DNA from: Mycolicibacterium neoaurum
GTDB taxonomy: Bacteria; Actinomycetota; Actinomycetes; Mycobacteriales; Mycobacteriaceae
DNA length: 64,000 nt
NCBI RefSeq assembly: GCF_036946495.1
Contig: NZ_JAQIIX010000002.1
Span: forward strand, 2,914,001 to 2,978,000
Reading direction: 5' to 3'
Made by a program: the position numbers and the translations under genes. The notes beneath the pieces are model-generated. The model saw only the letters and a list, made by a program, of their open reading frames with translations, had not been told where the DNA came from and did not search any database. Below are positions 8,824 to 17,646 of this stretch, one piece after another. Positions within the stretch are counted from its first letter, which is position 1. Every line of letters starts with the position of its first letter.

Positions 8824-10527
8824 TCAGCGAAAGCTGGCCTCTCGGTCGACGGCGGCGTGCACCTCGGTCAACAGATCGAGCCTGATGGCCAACCAGACGG
8901 TGAACTGGTTGTCGGGTAGCCGGATGTCCATGCCGATCGTCCGGGACACCCGGTCCAGCTTGGTCAGCATGGTGTTACGGTGCACATTCAGCGCGCGGGC
9001 GGTCGCGTTGACGTTGCCCCCGTTGGCCAGATAGCCGGTCAGGAATTCGCGCAGATCCGGAGCCGCGCGGAGTGGGCCGAGGATATCGGTGACCAGTGCA
9101 CGGCTCTGATCGGTCTCGGCCACCTCCGCGAGAACGGTGAAGCTGCGCAGATCCTGATAGGAGATGGCCCCGGTGAGGTGGAGCCGACGCGCGATGCCCA
9201 GCGCGATCCGCGCCTCGCGGTAGCTGCCCGAGACGGCCTGCGCGCCCGAGGCCGGTCTGCTGTAGGACACCGCAACCGCGGCGCCACGGCGATTCTCCAG
9301 TTCGCAGGCCATCGCGCCCGCGTAGTGTGCCATCTCCCGGCGTCGTTCGTCGTCATCCTGTCCGCGTAGCGACCGCACGACCACCAGCACGTCGCCGAGC
9401 ACGGTGACGTAGGAACGCACCGCCGGATCGGGTGCGACATTGGCGGCGTAACGGGCCAGCCGGACCATGCTCGCGGCCGGATTGTCGACGCCGTGCGGCA
9501 CCACGCCCGGCGCGACGAAAACCCCGAAGTGCGAATCGATGTCGACGTCGTGGTACTCGGCGCGGGTGCGCATATCGTGCTCGCTGGAGAAGTGGCCGTG
9601 TACCAGTGCCTGCACGAAGTCTCCACGTGCGCGTTCCTCGGCCTCGTCGATACTGTGCTGGCGCAGCATTTCCGAACCGATGATTGCGGTCGCCTGCTCG
9701 GTCACCACGATGTGGCGTGCCAGCTCGTGGGACCCCGGTTCGGAATGCGGAATGACGATGGCCACCCAGCCCTCGAACGCCTTGCCCAGCCTGATGGCGG
9801 TGGAGATGGCGGTCCAGCGGGTGCCCAGTGGATCGTCGAGTTGTTCGACGCGGGTGTCATGGTGTGCCGACAATCTGGCTGCGGCAGGCAGATCGACGGT
9901 GAGCAGCGGGACGATGGCCTCGGTCAGGCCGGCGGCGATCTCGGGAGTCAAGCCGTTGTGCGCCACGATGTGTCCACGGGCATCGAGCGCGATCGCCGGG
10001 TTGCGGGCGAGATTGGACACCTCTCGGACCAGCATCTGCAGCCCTGCCCCGCGGTGGAAGAGCCCGGCCAGCGAGGCATGCACGTGCGTGGCATAGCGCA
10101 TCACGTGCACCTCCTGACTGAGCGCACGCTCGGCGAGCAGGCGGTTGAGTGCGGTGAATCCGACCGGGAAGGCCATCTCGATCACCACCAGGCCGGCGGG
10201 CAGGACGGCCGGGAAGTCAGCGGGAACCGAGTTGTCCACGACGAGCGTCGTCGCTCCCCGCGCCGCAAGTGCGGCCAGCGCGCCGGCACTGCCCAGGAGC
10301 GCTTCGGGGCGGGCGTACACGGCCACCCCGTCGAGCGCCTCGTGGCGAGAAAGCACCTCTGAAAGTGGTAGAACCCAATGTAATTCGCGGTCGAGGTGAT
10401 CCTGTCCGGCAACCACCCTGGCGCCGGACATCAACGATTCGTCGAGCAGTCCTGCGACGGTCATCCGATCGCCGTGCGGGTGCGCTGGTGTCATATCCCT
10501 CATCTCGGCAGTGTGCGACGCATACAC
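8824..10527 (-). CDS. PucR-family transcriptional regulator
   Basis: This 567-residue protein has an N-terminal PucR-type ligand domain (TVAGLLDESLM followed by REL-HWV-PLSEV), a central GGDEF-like/CdaR-type region, and a C-terminal helix-turn-helix. The last part (TGYLANGGNVNATARALNVH and RNTMLTKLDRV) is the characteristic PucR HTH_30. Such regulators control catabolism of purines, amino acids and other nitrogen compounds in response to a ligand. The GTG start at 10527 is uncertain, since internal ATGs at 10503 and 10494 are also possible and none has a strong Shine-Dalgarno. It is divergent from the catabolic gene train, the usual position for the pathway regulator. Confidence 0.88.
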   Translation of the reverse strand: MYASHTAEMRDMTPAHPHGDRMTVAGLLDESLMSGARVVAGQDHLDRELHWVLPLSEVLSRHEALDGVAVYARPEALLGSAGALAALAARGATTLVVDNSVPADFPAVLPAGLVVIEMAFPVGFTALNRLLAERALSQEVHVMRYATHVHASLAGLFHRGAGLQMLVREVSNLARNPAIALDARGHIVAHNGLTPEIAAGLTEAIVPLLTVDLPAAARLSAHHDTRVEQLDDPLGTRWTAISTAIRLGKAFEGWVAIVIPHSEPGSHELARHIVVTEQATAIIGSEMLRQHSIDEAEERARGDFVQALVHGHFSSEHDMRTRAEYHDVDIDSHFGVFVAPGVVPHGVDNPAASMVRLARYAANVAPDPAVRSYVTVLGDVLVVVRSLRGQDDDERRREMAHYAGAMACELENRRGAAVAVSYSRPASGAQAVSGSYREARIALGIARRLHLTGAISYQDLRSFTVLAEVAETDQSRALVTDILGPLRAAPDLREFLTGYLANGGNVNATARALNVHRNTMLTKLDRVSRTIGMDIRLPDNQFTVWLAIRLDLLTEVHAAVDREASFR

Positions 10528-10580
10528 CGGGCGGCGGAGGCTCGCTCGACCACGATCACACCGCCGATGGCTCCAACCCT

Positions 10581-10595
10581 ATGTGCAGTTTGACC
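10581..10595 (+). promoter_or_regulatory. Island motif copy 3 (ATGTGCAGTTTGACC)
   Basis: One mismatch to CTGTGCAGNNTGACC, lying in the 179-bp divergent region between pucR and the HbpS-like gene. TGTGACCAGGGCG follows at 10621-10633, exactly 40 nt from the motif start, as at the MFS promoter. TGATGTCGCG lies between (10597-10606). A PucR operator or a shared promoter core would both explain this. Confidence 0.55.
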
Positions 10596-10706
10596 CTGAT
10601 GTCGCGCGAAATGCGGACATTGTGACCAGGGCGTGCGGGCGCGGTCCTCGGTAGACATTGACCAGGCGCACCGCCAGTCACCGACCGATCACAGGAGTCA
10701 GCCGCC

Positions 10707-11159
10707 ATGCACCAGATCTACCGGATCACCCTCGACGATGCCCTGCCCCTGCTCGCCGCGGGGCGGGCCAAGGCAGAGGAGATCGGCGTCAAGCAGACCC
10801 TGTGCATCTGTGACGATGGAGGCAATGTTCTTGCCTTGCACCGGCTTCCCGGCGCCCGGCTGACAGGCGTCGATATCTCCATCGCCAAGGCGTTCACTGC
10901 GGCGGGTCACGAGCGGGCGACTCATCTGTTCAACGAGGCGCCCGACGGCCCGGCGCTTCCCGGCAACGAGGCCTTCGGCATCAGCCACATGCTGCCCGGC
11001 AAGTTCGCAGTGTTCGTCGGTGGATTCCCGTTGCTGTTCGACGGGCAGATCGTCGGCGGTGTGGGCATCAGCGGTGGCAACGGCGCGCAGGACAAGGCCG
11101 TTGGTGCCGCCGTCCTCGCCGAATTCGAGGCGCTCACCGCGGCCATCGGCAGTCGTTGA
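10707..11159 (+). CDS. HbpS/GlcG-like (DUF336) protein
   Basis: This 150-residue cytosolic protein is of the GlcG/HbpS fold. CDDGGNVLALHRLPGARL, SIAKAFTAAGHERAT, FGGFPL-type and GGVGISGGNGAQDKAV blocks are all typical. The start ATG follows AGGAGTCAGCCGCC. Members bind haem or small molecules, or are encoded beside glycolate and other oxidative catabolic genes without a fixed role. It is the first gene of the plus-strand catabolic train and lies downstream of motif copy 3. A haem/iron-handling accessory role for the diiron enzyme that follows is only a guess. Confidence 0.85.
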   Translation: MHQIYRITLDDALPLLAAGRAKAEEIGVKQTLCICDDGGNVLALHRLPGARLTGVDISIAKAFTAAGHERATHLFNEAPDGPALPGNEAFGISHMLPGKFAVFVGGFPLLFDGQIVGGVGISGGNGAQDKAVGAAVLAEFEALTAAIGSR

Positions 11160-11165
11160 GAACCA

Positions 11166-11180
11166 CTGTGCAGCATGACC
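11166..11180 (+). promoter_or_regulatory. Island motif copy 4 (CTGTGCAGCATGACC)
   Basis: Exact match to CTGTGCAGNNTGACC, starting 6 bp after the HbpS-like stop and 174-188 bp before the diiron-enzyme start. It suggests the second gene group has its own promoter. TGATGTTGTCCATGTCGCA follows at 11202-11220, echoing the TGATGTCGC of copy 3. Confidence 0.5.
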
Positions 11181-11353
11181 CGTCCTGCCCGTCATCGGCG
11201 GTGATGTTGTCCATGTCGCAACCGCGACCGCCTGGCTAACGTCGCTGGTGCAGAGAGCGGACTTCGCAATGCTGCGACGTTTTGCAGCCCCATCGCATCA
11301 TCAGACATCGGCATCCGTCGGCGTCTGCATCGCACATCGAAAGGACCCCCATC

Positions 11354-12073
11354 ATGACCGAACTGTTGGGCCGCGAGGAGTTCCGCGCCGAACTGGAGAA
11401 CGCCATCAAGGGCCGAGAGGCCAAGAACGCCTCGTTTTCCAAAGCGTGGGCCGAGGGGCAGCTGCAGCGCCACCACTTCGCACGCTGGGCCGAGAACCAC
11501 TTCCACTACGTCGGGCCGTTCGCCGACTACCTGGCGAACATCTATGCCAACACCCCCGACGAGTACACGGGTGCAAAGGATTTCACCTTGCAGAACATGT
11601 ACGAGGAGGAACTGGCCGATATCCGACACACCGACCTGCTGATCAAGTTCGGTGAGGCCTGTGGCACCACCAAGGAACGCATCGAAGATCCGAACAACAT
11701 GAACGCGATCACCCGCGGTCTGCAGTCGTGGTGCTACGCGGTCTCGGCGCGCGAACACTTCGTGGTGGCAACCGCAGCGCTGGTGGTGGGTCTGGAGTCG
11801 CAGGTGCCCAGCATCTACACCAAGCAGATCGTGCCGCTGCGCGAGGTGTACAAGTTCACCGAGGACGAGATCGAATTCTTCGACCTGCACATCACCTCCG
11901 ACGTGGTGCACGGCGAGCGCGGCTATCAGATCGTGCTCGACCACGCCGACACCCCGCAGTTGCAGCAGCGTTGCCTGCAGATGGTGCGCTGGGGTGCCGA
12001 GATGCGGTTCTCCTACACCAAGGGTCTCTACGACACCTATGTCGCACCGGAACTGGAGCCGGCCGCGGTCTGA
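11354..12073 (+). CDS. Haem-oxygenase-like diiron oxidase/oxygenase (HDO; PqqC/TenA/CADD fold)
   Basis: This 239-residue all-helical protein starts at ATG 11354 behind AAAGGA; the longer frame from 11282 has no ribosome site. Six potential iron ligands occur in the HDO arrangement: Glu85 and His92 (EEELADIRH), Glu148 (VGLES), His179, Asp183 and His186 (HITSDVVH). The E-x6-H and H-x3-D-x2-H spacings match those known for CADD-type HDO enzymes. HDOs activate O2 for decarboxylation, C-C cleavage, N-oxygenation or similar reactions on amino acids, acids and amines. It is followed directly by a Rieske ferredoxin and a ferredoxin reductase, plausible electron donors. The substrate is unknown; PqqC-like cofactorless oxidase is less likely given the full ligand set. 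Confidence 0.82.
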   Translation: MTELLGREEFRAELENAIKGREAKNASFSKAWAEGQLQRHHFARWAENHFHYVGPFADYLANIYANTPDEYTGAKDFTLQNMYEEELADIRHTDLLIKFGEACGTTKERIEDPNNMNAITRGLQSWCYAVSAREHFVVATAALVVGLESQVPSIYTKQIVPLREVYKFTEDEIEFFDLHITSDVVHGERGYQIVLDHADTPQLQQRCLQMVRWGAEMRFSYTKGLYDTYVAPELEPAAV

Positions 12074-12131
12074 CCGGTTTCGGTGCGGTCCGCCCGCCGG
12101 ACCGCGCCGAACCGACCGAAAGGGAGAGCAC

Positions 12132-12476
12132 ATGTGGACAGCTGTGGCCACCATGAAGGACCTCGGCAGGCGACGTAAGTTGAGGATCGAGATCGACGGC
12201 GTGGCCGTCGCGTTGTTCCAGGCCGACGGTCGGGTGTACGCCTTCGCCGATCTCTGCGTGCACCAAGATCGTTCGCTGTTCAAGGGCACCCTGCTCCATG
12301 GGAAGGTGATCTGCCCGGGCCACCAGTGGCAGTTCGACCTGGAGACCGGTTACGAGGCCGATCAGGATCTCTGCCAGCCGACCTACCCGGTGCGTATCGA
12401 TGACGGCACCGTCTACATCGACATGGTGCCTGCGCAGCACGCCGAGGCGAGCACCGGTGAGGGGGCACGCGCATGA
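12132..12476 (+). CDS. Rieske [2Fe-2S] ferredoxin
   Basis: This 114-residue soluble Rieske protein starts at ATG 12132 with AAAGGGAGAG upstream. The cluster ligands are Cys42-Val-His44 and Cys61-Pro-Gly-His64, the C-x-H-x16-C-x2-H spacing of Rieske ferredoxins of dioxygenase systems. It probably carries electrons from the adjacent FAD reductase to an oxygenase. It overlaps the reductase start by 4 bp (ATGA). Confidence 0.9.
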   Translation: MWTAVATMKDLGRRRKLRIEIDGVAVALFQADGRVYAFADLCVHQDRSLFKGTLLHGKVICPGHQWQFDLETGYEADQDLCQPTYPVRIDDGTVYIDMVPAQHAEASTGEGARA

Positions 12477-13717
12477 CGCCACAAACGATCGTCACCGTCG
12501 GCGCCGGCCAGACGGCCGCCGTCGCCGCGCGCAATCTGCGCCGGCACGGATTCGACGGCCGGATCCTTCTCGTCGGCGACGAGCCATATGCCCCCTATCA
12601 GCGACCACCGCTTTCCAAGGAGTTCCTCGCCGGCACCGAGACCACGGATTCCCTGTGGATCCTGCCCGAGAAGTGGCGCGAGGCAAATGAAGTCGAGCTG
12701 ATCACCGGCACCACGGTGACCCGGGTCGACGCCGCCACGCGACGCGTCGAACTGGCCGGTCATCGGCCGATCGCCGCCGACGCCGTGCTGTTCGCCACCG
12801 GCGGCAGCCCGCGGCGGCTCACGGTCCCGGGGCCGCGACCAGACCTCGTGCATTACCTGCGCAGCCTCGACGACGCCACCCGACTTGCGTCGCAACTGCG
12901 TCCCGGCCGCCGATTGGCCATCGTCGGTGCCGGATTCATCGGCCTCGAGCTCGCCGCCACAGCAGTCACGGCGGGTGTCGCCGTAGCGGTGCTGGAGACC
13001 GCGCCGGTGCCGCTGGCCGCCGCTCTCGGCGCCGACATGGGCATGGTGATCACCAGTTTGCACCGTGATAACGGTGTCGACGTACGTACCTCGGCATCGG
13101 TCACCGAGGTGCGCACCACCGCTGAGTCGGTGCTGGTCAGCAGTGACGGTGTTGCCGAGGAATTCGACCTGGTGGTGATCGGGATCGGCATCACGCCCAA
13201 TACCGCTTCGGCGCTGGCCTCCGGCCTTGACGTCGATGACGGGATCGTCGTCGACGCCGCCGGTCGCTCGACGGTGCCGCACGTCTATGCCGCTGGCGAT
13301 GTCGCGCAGCGCTTCTCGGATAGGGCCCGCCGGCACGTCCGGGTCGAGCACTTCGACAATGCCAGCCGCCAGGGGGTGGCGGTCGCCGGGACGATGCTGG
13401 GCCGGGACGCGGTCAATGATGACCCGCACTGGTTCTGGTCGGATCAGTTCGGCCACAACATCCAAAGCCTGGGCGCCATTCGGGGCACACCGGTACTGCG
13501 CGGTGACCGCGACGCACTGGACTTCACCGCCTTCTATTTCGACGGTCCCCATTTGTGCGGTGCACTCAGTATCGATCGGGGTGAGGACATCTCGGTGGCC
13601 CGCGAACTGCTCGGCCGGCCCATCGAGGCCGACGCACTCGGTGATGAAGACATCGACCTGTGGGACCTGGCCTACAGCGACGAGACCGACGACCACAACG
13701 AGGAGGTACCGGCATGA
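12473..13717 (+). CDS. FAD-dependent NAD(P)H:ferredoxin reductase
   Basis: This 414-residue reductase has an N-terminal FAD-binding GAGQTAAVAARNLRR, followed by YQRPPLSKEFL, the signature of oxygenase-coupled ferredoxin reductases. A second dinucleotide fold (GAGFIGLELAATAV) binds NAD(P)H. The TVPHVYAAGDVA block is the second FAD-binding motif, and a C-terminal ferredoxin-interaction domain follows. The length matches BphA4/rhodocoxin-reductase-type enzymes. It overlaps both neighbours by ATGA and is coupled to the Rieske ferredoxin before it and the ALDH after it. Confidence 0.92.
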   Translation: MTPQTIVTVGAGQTAAVAARNLRRHGFDGRILLVGDEPYAPYQRPPLSKEFLAGTETTDSLWILPEKWREANEVELITGTTVTRVDAATRRVELAGHRPIAADAVLFATGGSPRRLTVPGPRPDLVHYLRSLDDATRLASQLRPGRRLAIVGAGFIGLELAATAVTAGVAVAVLETAPVPLAAALGADMGMVITSLHRDNGVDVRTSASVTEVRTTAESVLVSSDGVAEEFDLVVIGIGITPNTASALASGLDVDDGIVVDAAGRSTVPHVYAAGDVAQRFSDRARRHVRVEHFDNASRQGVAVAGTMLGRDAVNDDPHWFWSDQFGHNIQSLGAIRGTPVLRGDRDALDFTAFYFDGPHLCGALSIDRGEDISVARELLGRPIEADALGDEDIDLWDLAYSDETDDHNEEVPA

Positions 13718-15183
13718 TCGAGGGGCGTAATTTCATCGGCGGGTCCTGGGTGCCGGCGCGGTCCGGTGCCACCTTCACCCGGGTGAATCCGGCCGAACCG
13801 GCAGACCTCATCGGCACCTTCCCGGCATCGGGAGCCGAGGATGTCACCGCCGCCGTCGACGGGTTGGCCCACGCTGCCGCGGAATGGGCGGAGACGGCTC
13901 CCGAACGGCGGGCCGCCATCCTGGAAGCCGCTGCCGCACAGCTGGAATCCCACGGTCCTCAGTTGATCGCCGAGCTGGTGCGCGAGGAGGGTAAGACCCG
14001 CGCCGAGGCCGCCATGGAGGTCAGCCGTACGCCGTCCAATCTGCGGTTCTACGCCGCCGAGGCGACCCGCGCCTGCGGTGTCACGTTGCCGACGGCCGGT
14101 GCCGACCTGGTGTACACCCTGCGTGAACCCGTTGGCATCGTCGGGGCGATCACGCCGTGGAACTTCCCGTTGAACATCCCGTCCCGCAAGCTCGGGCCGG
14201 CGCTGGCGGTCGGGGACCCGGTGTTGTTCAAGCCTTCCGAACTGACCCCGTTGATGGGTCAGCGGCTGGTCGAGGCCCTGCTCGCCGGCGGGTTGCCTCC
14301 GGGTGTGATCGCGCTGGTGCAGGGTGACGGCGTGGCCGGGGCCGCCGTGACCGCCGATCAGCGGGTCGCGGCCATCACCTTCACCGGATCCACAGGCGTC
14401 GGCCGGGCCATCCACACCCAGGTGGGCCCCCACCGCCGGGCGCAGTTGGAGATGGGCGGCAAGAATCCGGTGATCGTTGCCGAGGATGCCGATCCGGAGC
14501 GGGCCGCGGCCCTGATCGCCAAGGGTGCGTTCGGGTTGTCCGGCCAGGCCTGCACCGGAACCAGCCGGGTGATCGTCACCAGCGCCAACCACGATGCCGT
14601 GGTCGACGCACTGATCGCGCGCGCCGGGGCGATGAAGGTGGGGCCGGGCGCAGAACCCGGTATCGACATGGGCGCTCTGGCCAGCGCCGCACAGTTCGAG
14701 AAGTTCCGGTCCTACCTGCAGGCCGGTATCGCCGAGGGCGCGACGCTGCGTTGCGGCGGTGAGGCGGTCACTCCCGGTGGGGAGCCCGGCGGGTACTTCG
14801 TCCGGCCCGCTGTCTTCACCGAGGCCAGGGCCGGGATGCGGATAGTTGACGAGGAGGTCTTCGGGCCGATGGTGGCCGTGCAGCGCGCTGTGGATCTCGA
14901 TGAGGCGATCGAACTGGCCAATGCCACGGAGTTCGGGCTGTCGGCGGCGATCGTCACCGACGACCTTGCTGTCGCCCAGCGGTTCTCGCGGCGGTCCAAG
15001 ACGGGTCTCGTCAAGATCAACCAGCCCACCACGGGAATGGCGATGAATGCGCCCTTCGGTGGTTACAAAGCGTCGTCGGGCGGCACCTTCAAGGAGCAGG
15101 CGGGTGCGTCGATGATGGAGTTCTACCTCAACGAGAAGACCGTGTACCTGACCTCCGGCACACCTAGGACGGGAACGTCATGA
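13714..15183 (+). CDS. NAD(P)-dependent aldehyde dehydrogenase
   Basis: This 489-residue ALDH starts at ATG 13714 behind GAGGAGGT. Catalytic residues are visible: Glu246 in QLEMGGKNP and Cys280 in FGLSGQACTGTSR. TPWNFPLN and FKPSE (Lys173) are in the cofactor site, and TGSTGVGR is present. It oxidises an aldehyde to the acid and is most like ALDHs for short or semialdehyde substrates. Within the operon it would act on an aldehyde released by the oxygenase system, which is inferred from position only. The 3' end overlaps the next gene by ATGA. Confidence 0.9.
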   Translation: MIEGRNFIGGSWVPARSGATFTRVNPAEPADLIGTFPASGAEDVTAAVDGLAHAAAEWAETAPERRAAILEAAAAQLESHGPQLIAELVREEGKTRAEAAMEVSRTPSNLRFYAAEATRACGVTLPTAGADLVYTLREPVGIVGAITPWNFPLNIPSRKLGPALAVGDPVLFKPSELTPLMGQRLVEALLAGGLPPGVIALVQGDGVAGAAVTADQRVAAITFTGSTGVGRAIHTQVGPHRRAQLEMGGKNPVIVAEDADPERAAALIAKGAFGLSGQACTGTSRVIVTSANHDAVVDALIARAGAMKVGPGAEPGIDMGALASAAQFEKFRSYLQAGIAEGATLRCGGEAVTPGGEPGGYFVRPAVFTEARAGMRIVDEEVFGPMVAVQRAVDLDEAIELANATEFGLSAAIVTDDLAVAQRFSRRSKTGLVKINQPTTGMAMNAPFGGYKASSGGTFKEQAGASMMEFYLNEKTVYLTSGTPRTGTS

Positions 15184-15563
15184 CCGAACAGATCCAGCAA
15201 ACTGCAACAGAATTCGTCCGGGTCGCCCGGTCGGGTCAGGTTCCCGAAGGTATCGTGCGCCGGTTCTATGCCGGCGAGCACGAGTTCGCGGTGGCCCGGC
15301 TACACGGTAAAGCCTATGCCACCTCCAACTACTGCACCCACCTCGATTGTCTGTTGTCCTCGGGCAAACTGCGTGACGACGGTATCGGGTGTTCCTGTCA
15401 CGGAAGCGCTTTCGATCTGGAGACCGGCGAACCGATAAGTCCGCCGGCGACCGAGCCGATCAAGACCTTTCCGTGTCAGGAGCGCGACGGTGAGATCTTC
15501 GTCGGTGTGACGCCGGGAGAGGCGCCGGCCGGTCCCACCCGCCGAGCCCGCCGGGACGTCTGA
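15180..15563 (+). CDS. Second Rieske [2Fe-2S] ferredoxin
   Basis: This 127-residue Rieske protein has ligands Cys52-Thr-His54 and Cys71-Ser-Cys-His74. The extra Cys73 lies inside the second ligand loop, and other cysteines (Cys57) lie near the cluster. It is more divergent than the first ferredoxin (12132-12476) and belongs to a different subgroup. The C-terminus is Arg-rich. Two Rieske ferredoxins with one reductase in a single operon suggest two electron-accepting partners or a regulatory or redox-sensing role for one. It overlaps the next gene by TGATG. Confidence 0.88.
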   Translation: MTEQIQQTATEFVRVARSGQVPEGIVRRFYAGEHEFAVARLHGKAYATSNYCTHLDCLLSSGKLRDDGIGCSCHGSAFDLETGEPISPPATEPIKTFPCQERDGEIFVGVTPGEAPAGPTRRARRDV

Positions 15564-17161
15564 TGGCCGACGCGGCACGCCCGTCAGCCCTTTCGGGCGC
15601 CGGCATGGTCAGCTCCAGTCATCCGGCGGTGAGTTTGGCCGGGGCCAGGGTGCTCGCCGACGGCGGCAACGCCGTCGATGCGACGCTGGCGATGGCCTCG
15701 ATGTCGTGGCTCACCCTGCCCGGGCAATGCGGTATCGGCGGTGACGCGTTCGCGGTGGTCCGCGAACCCGACGGCCGGGTATGGACAGTCAACGGATCGG
15801 GCTTCGGGCCGGACGGTGGAACACCGGAGTTTTATGCCGCACAGGGCCGTTCGGCGATTCCGCTGGACGGTCCGCTGGCGGTGGCGGTGCCGGGTGCCCC
15901 GGCCGCGCTCGCCACCCTGCACCGAGTCGGTGGCACGCGGGAGCTGTCGGCGCTGTGGGCGCCGGCGGCACGGATCGCCGAAGGCGGACTGCCGTGTTCG
16001 GCGCGCACCGCCGCTGATGTCGCCGTCGCGTCTATGGCCATCGTCAGGGACCCGGGGTTGGCTGCGGTCTACACCCGCGACGCGATTCCGGCGCCTGTCG
16101 GGCACCGACTGACGCAACCGGATCTGGCCTCCACCATCCGCGCGCTTGCGCTCGACCCGGACGGCTTCTATACCGGTCTTTTCGCCGAACGAGCCGTCGC
16201 CGCGCTGCAGGATGGCGGTGCACCGTTCTCCGGCGACGAGTGGGCCGCGGGTGCCGTCGCGGCCGTCGAACCCGCGCTCACCGGTCGCTATGCCGGCGCC
16301 ACCGTGCACCTGACGCCACTGCCCACCCCCGGGTGGATGGTTCTGCAGCAGGCCTCGCTGTGCGATGGTGTCGTCGGATTCCAGGGGTGGCTGAGCAGCG
16401 GGGCCATCGACAGGCTGGCACGCGCCGCCAGGCTGTCCTTCGCCGATCGGCTCGAGCTGTGCGGAAGCGACAATGCGGGCGCCGCCTATGTTCTCGGCGC
16501 AGAGCGACTCATGATGCAGCGGCGCGACCTCGATGAACGAACCGAGGCGCGTGGGCCGATATCGGTGGGTTCGGGGGATACCACCTCGACGGTGGCCGTC
16601 GACGCCGACGGACGCGCGGTCAGCTTCATCCACTCGCTGGCATTCACCTTCGGTGCCAAGTTCACGGTGCCGGGCACGGGTGTGGTCCTCAACAACCGGC
16701 TGGGCCGCGGCGCCTACCTGATCCCGGGGCACCCGAACGAAGTCGCACCGCGGCGCAAACCGCTGCACACCCTGAACGCCTGGGTCGTCACCGACGACAG
16801 CGGCGGGTTGCTGCACGTCGGGAACACTCCTGGCGGCGACGGTCAGGTGCAGTGGAACATGCAATTGCTCTCCCATGTTCTCGATCACGGACTCGATGCC
16901 GCCGAAGCAGTTGCCGCACCGCGGTTCACCGTGTTCCCCGGCTCTGACGCCGACGTCCTCGGCGCGCCCGACGAGCTGCGCGTCGAGCCTTCGGTGTCGG
17001 CGTCGGTCCGTGCCGAGCTGACCGCTTTGGGTCATCGGGTGGTGCTACAGCCGGAATGGGGCGCCGGCGGGAGTGCCCAACTGATCTCGCTGGATGACCG
17101 CGGCGTCCTCAGCGGCGCTGCCGACCCCCGCCAGGAAGGCGTGGCGCTCGGTGTCGAATGA
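15563..17161 (+). CDS. Gamma-glutamyltransferase-family Ntn hydrolase
   Basis: This 532-residue GGT-like proenzyme is expected to self-cleave before Thr340 (GDTTSTVAVDADG) to give large and small subunits. Canonical GGTs read TTH at this point; here Ser342 replaces the His. Gly-rich FGAKFTVPGTGVVLNNR and NTPGGDGQVQWNMQ are also family blocks. There is no signal peptide, so it should be cytosolic, unlike periplasmic GGT. It could hydrolyse a gamma-glutamyl or other amide bond in the pathway. YwrD-type or oxamate-amidohydrolase-like homologues share this architecture, so a non-glutathione substrate is likely. Confidence 0.85.
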   Translation: MADAARPSALSGAGMVSSSHPAVSLAGARVLADGGNAVDATLAMASMSWLTLPGQCGIGGDAFAVVREPDGRVWTVNGSGFGPDGGTPEFYAAQGRSAIPLDGPLAVAVPGAPAALATLHRVGGTRELSALWAPAARIAEGGLPCSARTAADVAVASMAIVRDPGLAAVYTRDAIPAPVGHRLTQPDLASTIRALALDPDGFYTGLFAERAVAALQDGGAPFSGDEWAAGAVAAVEPALTGRYAGATVHLTPLPTPGWMVLQQASLCDGVVGFQGWLSSGAIDRLARAARLSFADRLELCGSDNAGAAYVLGAERLMMQRRDLDERTEARGPISVGSGDTTSTVAVDADGRAVSFIHSLAFTFGAKFTVPGTGVVLNNRLGRGAYLIPGHPNEVAPRRKPLHTLNAWVVTDDSGGLLHVGNTPGGDGQVQWNMQLLSHVLDHGLDAAEAVAAPRFTVFPGSDADVLGAPDELRVEPSVSASVRAELTALGHRVVLQPEWGAGGSAQLISLDDRGVLSGAADPRQEGVALGVE

Positions 17162-17576
17162 CGAAGCGCCGCCACCGCAGGGCGACTATGTACCGGCGGT
17201 GCTGCACGCCGGGATCGTCTACACCGCAGGCATGACGCCGCGCCGCAAAGGCGTGCTTCAGGTGGCAGGTACGGTCGGCGCCGACCTGGACGTCGAGACC
17301 GCCTACCGGGCCGCGGGGTTGGCTGCGCGGAACGCGGTGGCCGCGGTGCGGTCGGTGCAGTCTGATAGCACCGGCGATATCCGCTGTCTGCAGATGACGG
17401 TGTACGTGGCATGCACTGCCGACTTCACGTCATTGACCGCGGTGGCCGACGGCGCGACGGCAGCACTCACCGAGGTTCTCGGCCCGGGAAACACACCGGC
17501 CCGCAGTGCGATCGGGGTGGCATCCTTACCGTCGGGAGCCCCGGTGGAAGTGCAACTCGTCGCCGCGGTGGGCTAG
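17151..17576 (+). CDS. RidA-family enamine/imine deaminase
   Basis: This 141-residue protein of the YjgF/RidA fold has conserved Arg118 in NTPARSAIGVASLP and Glu133 in VEVQLVAAV, the residues that bind the carboxylate and activate water. The GTG start at 17151 overlaps the GGT gene by 11 bp and has AGGAAGG at 17133-17139. RidA proteins hydrolyse reactive enamines or imines to ketones plus ammonia, and operon-linked members often act in amine or amino-acid catabolism. This points to an imine intermediate in the pathway. Confidence 0.87.
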   Translation: MSNDEAPPPQGDYVPAVLHAGIVYTAGMTPRRKGVLQVAGTVGADLDVETAYRAAGLAARNAVAAVRSVQSDSTGDIRCLQMTVYVACTADFTSLTAVADGATAALTEVLGPGNTPARSAIGVASLPSGAPVEVQLVAAVG

Positions 17577-17646
17577 CGAGCCGGTCATGATCGCACAACC
17601 GTGCGCGGCGCGCAGCGATACGGAACATTGGCTTCATATCTGGACA

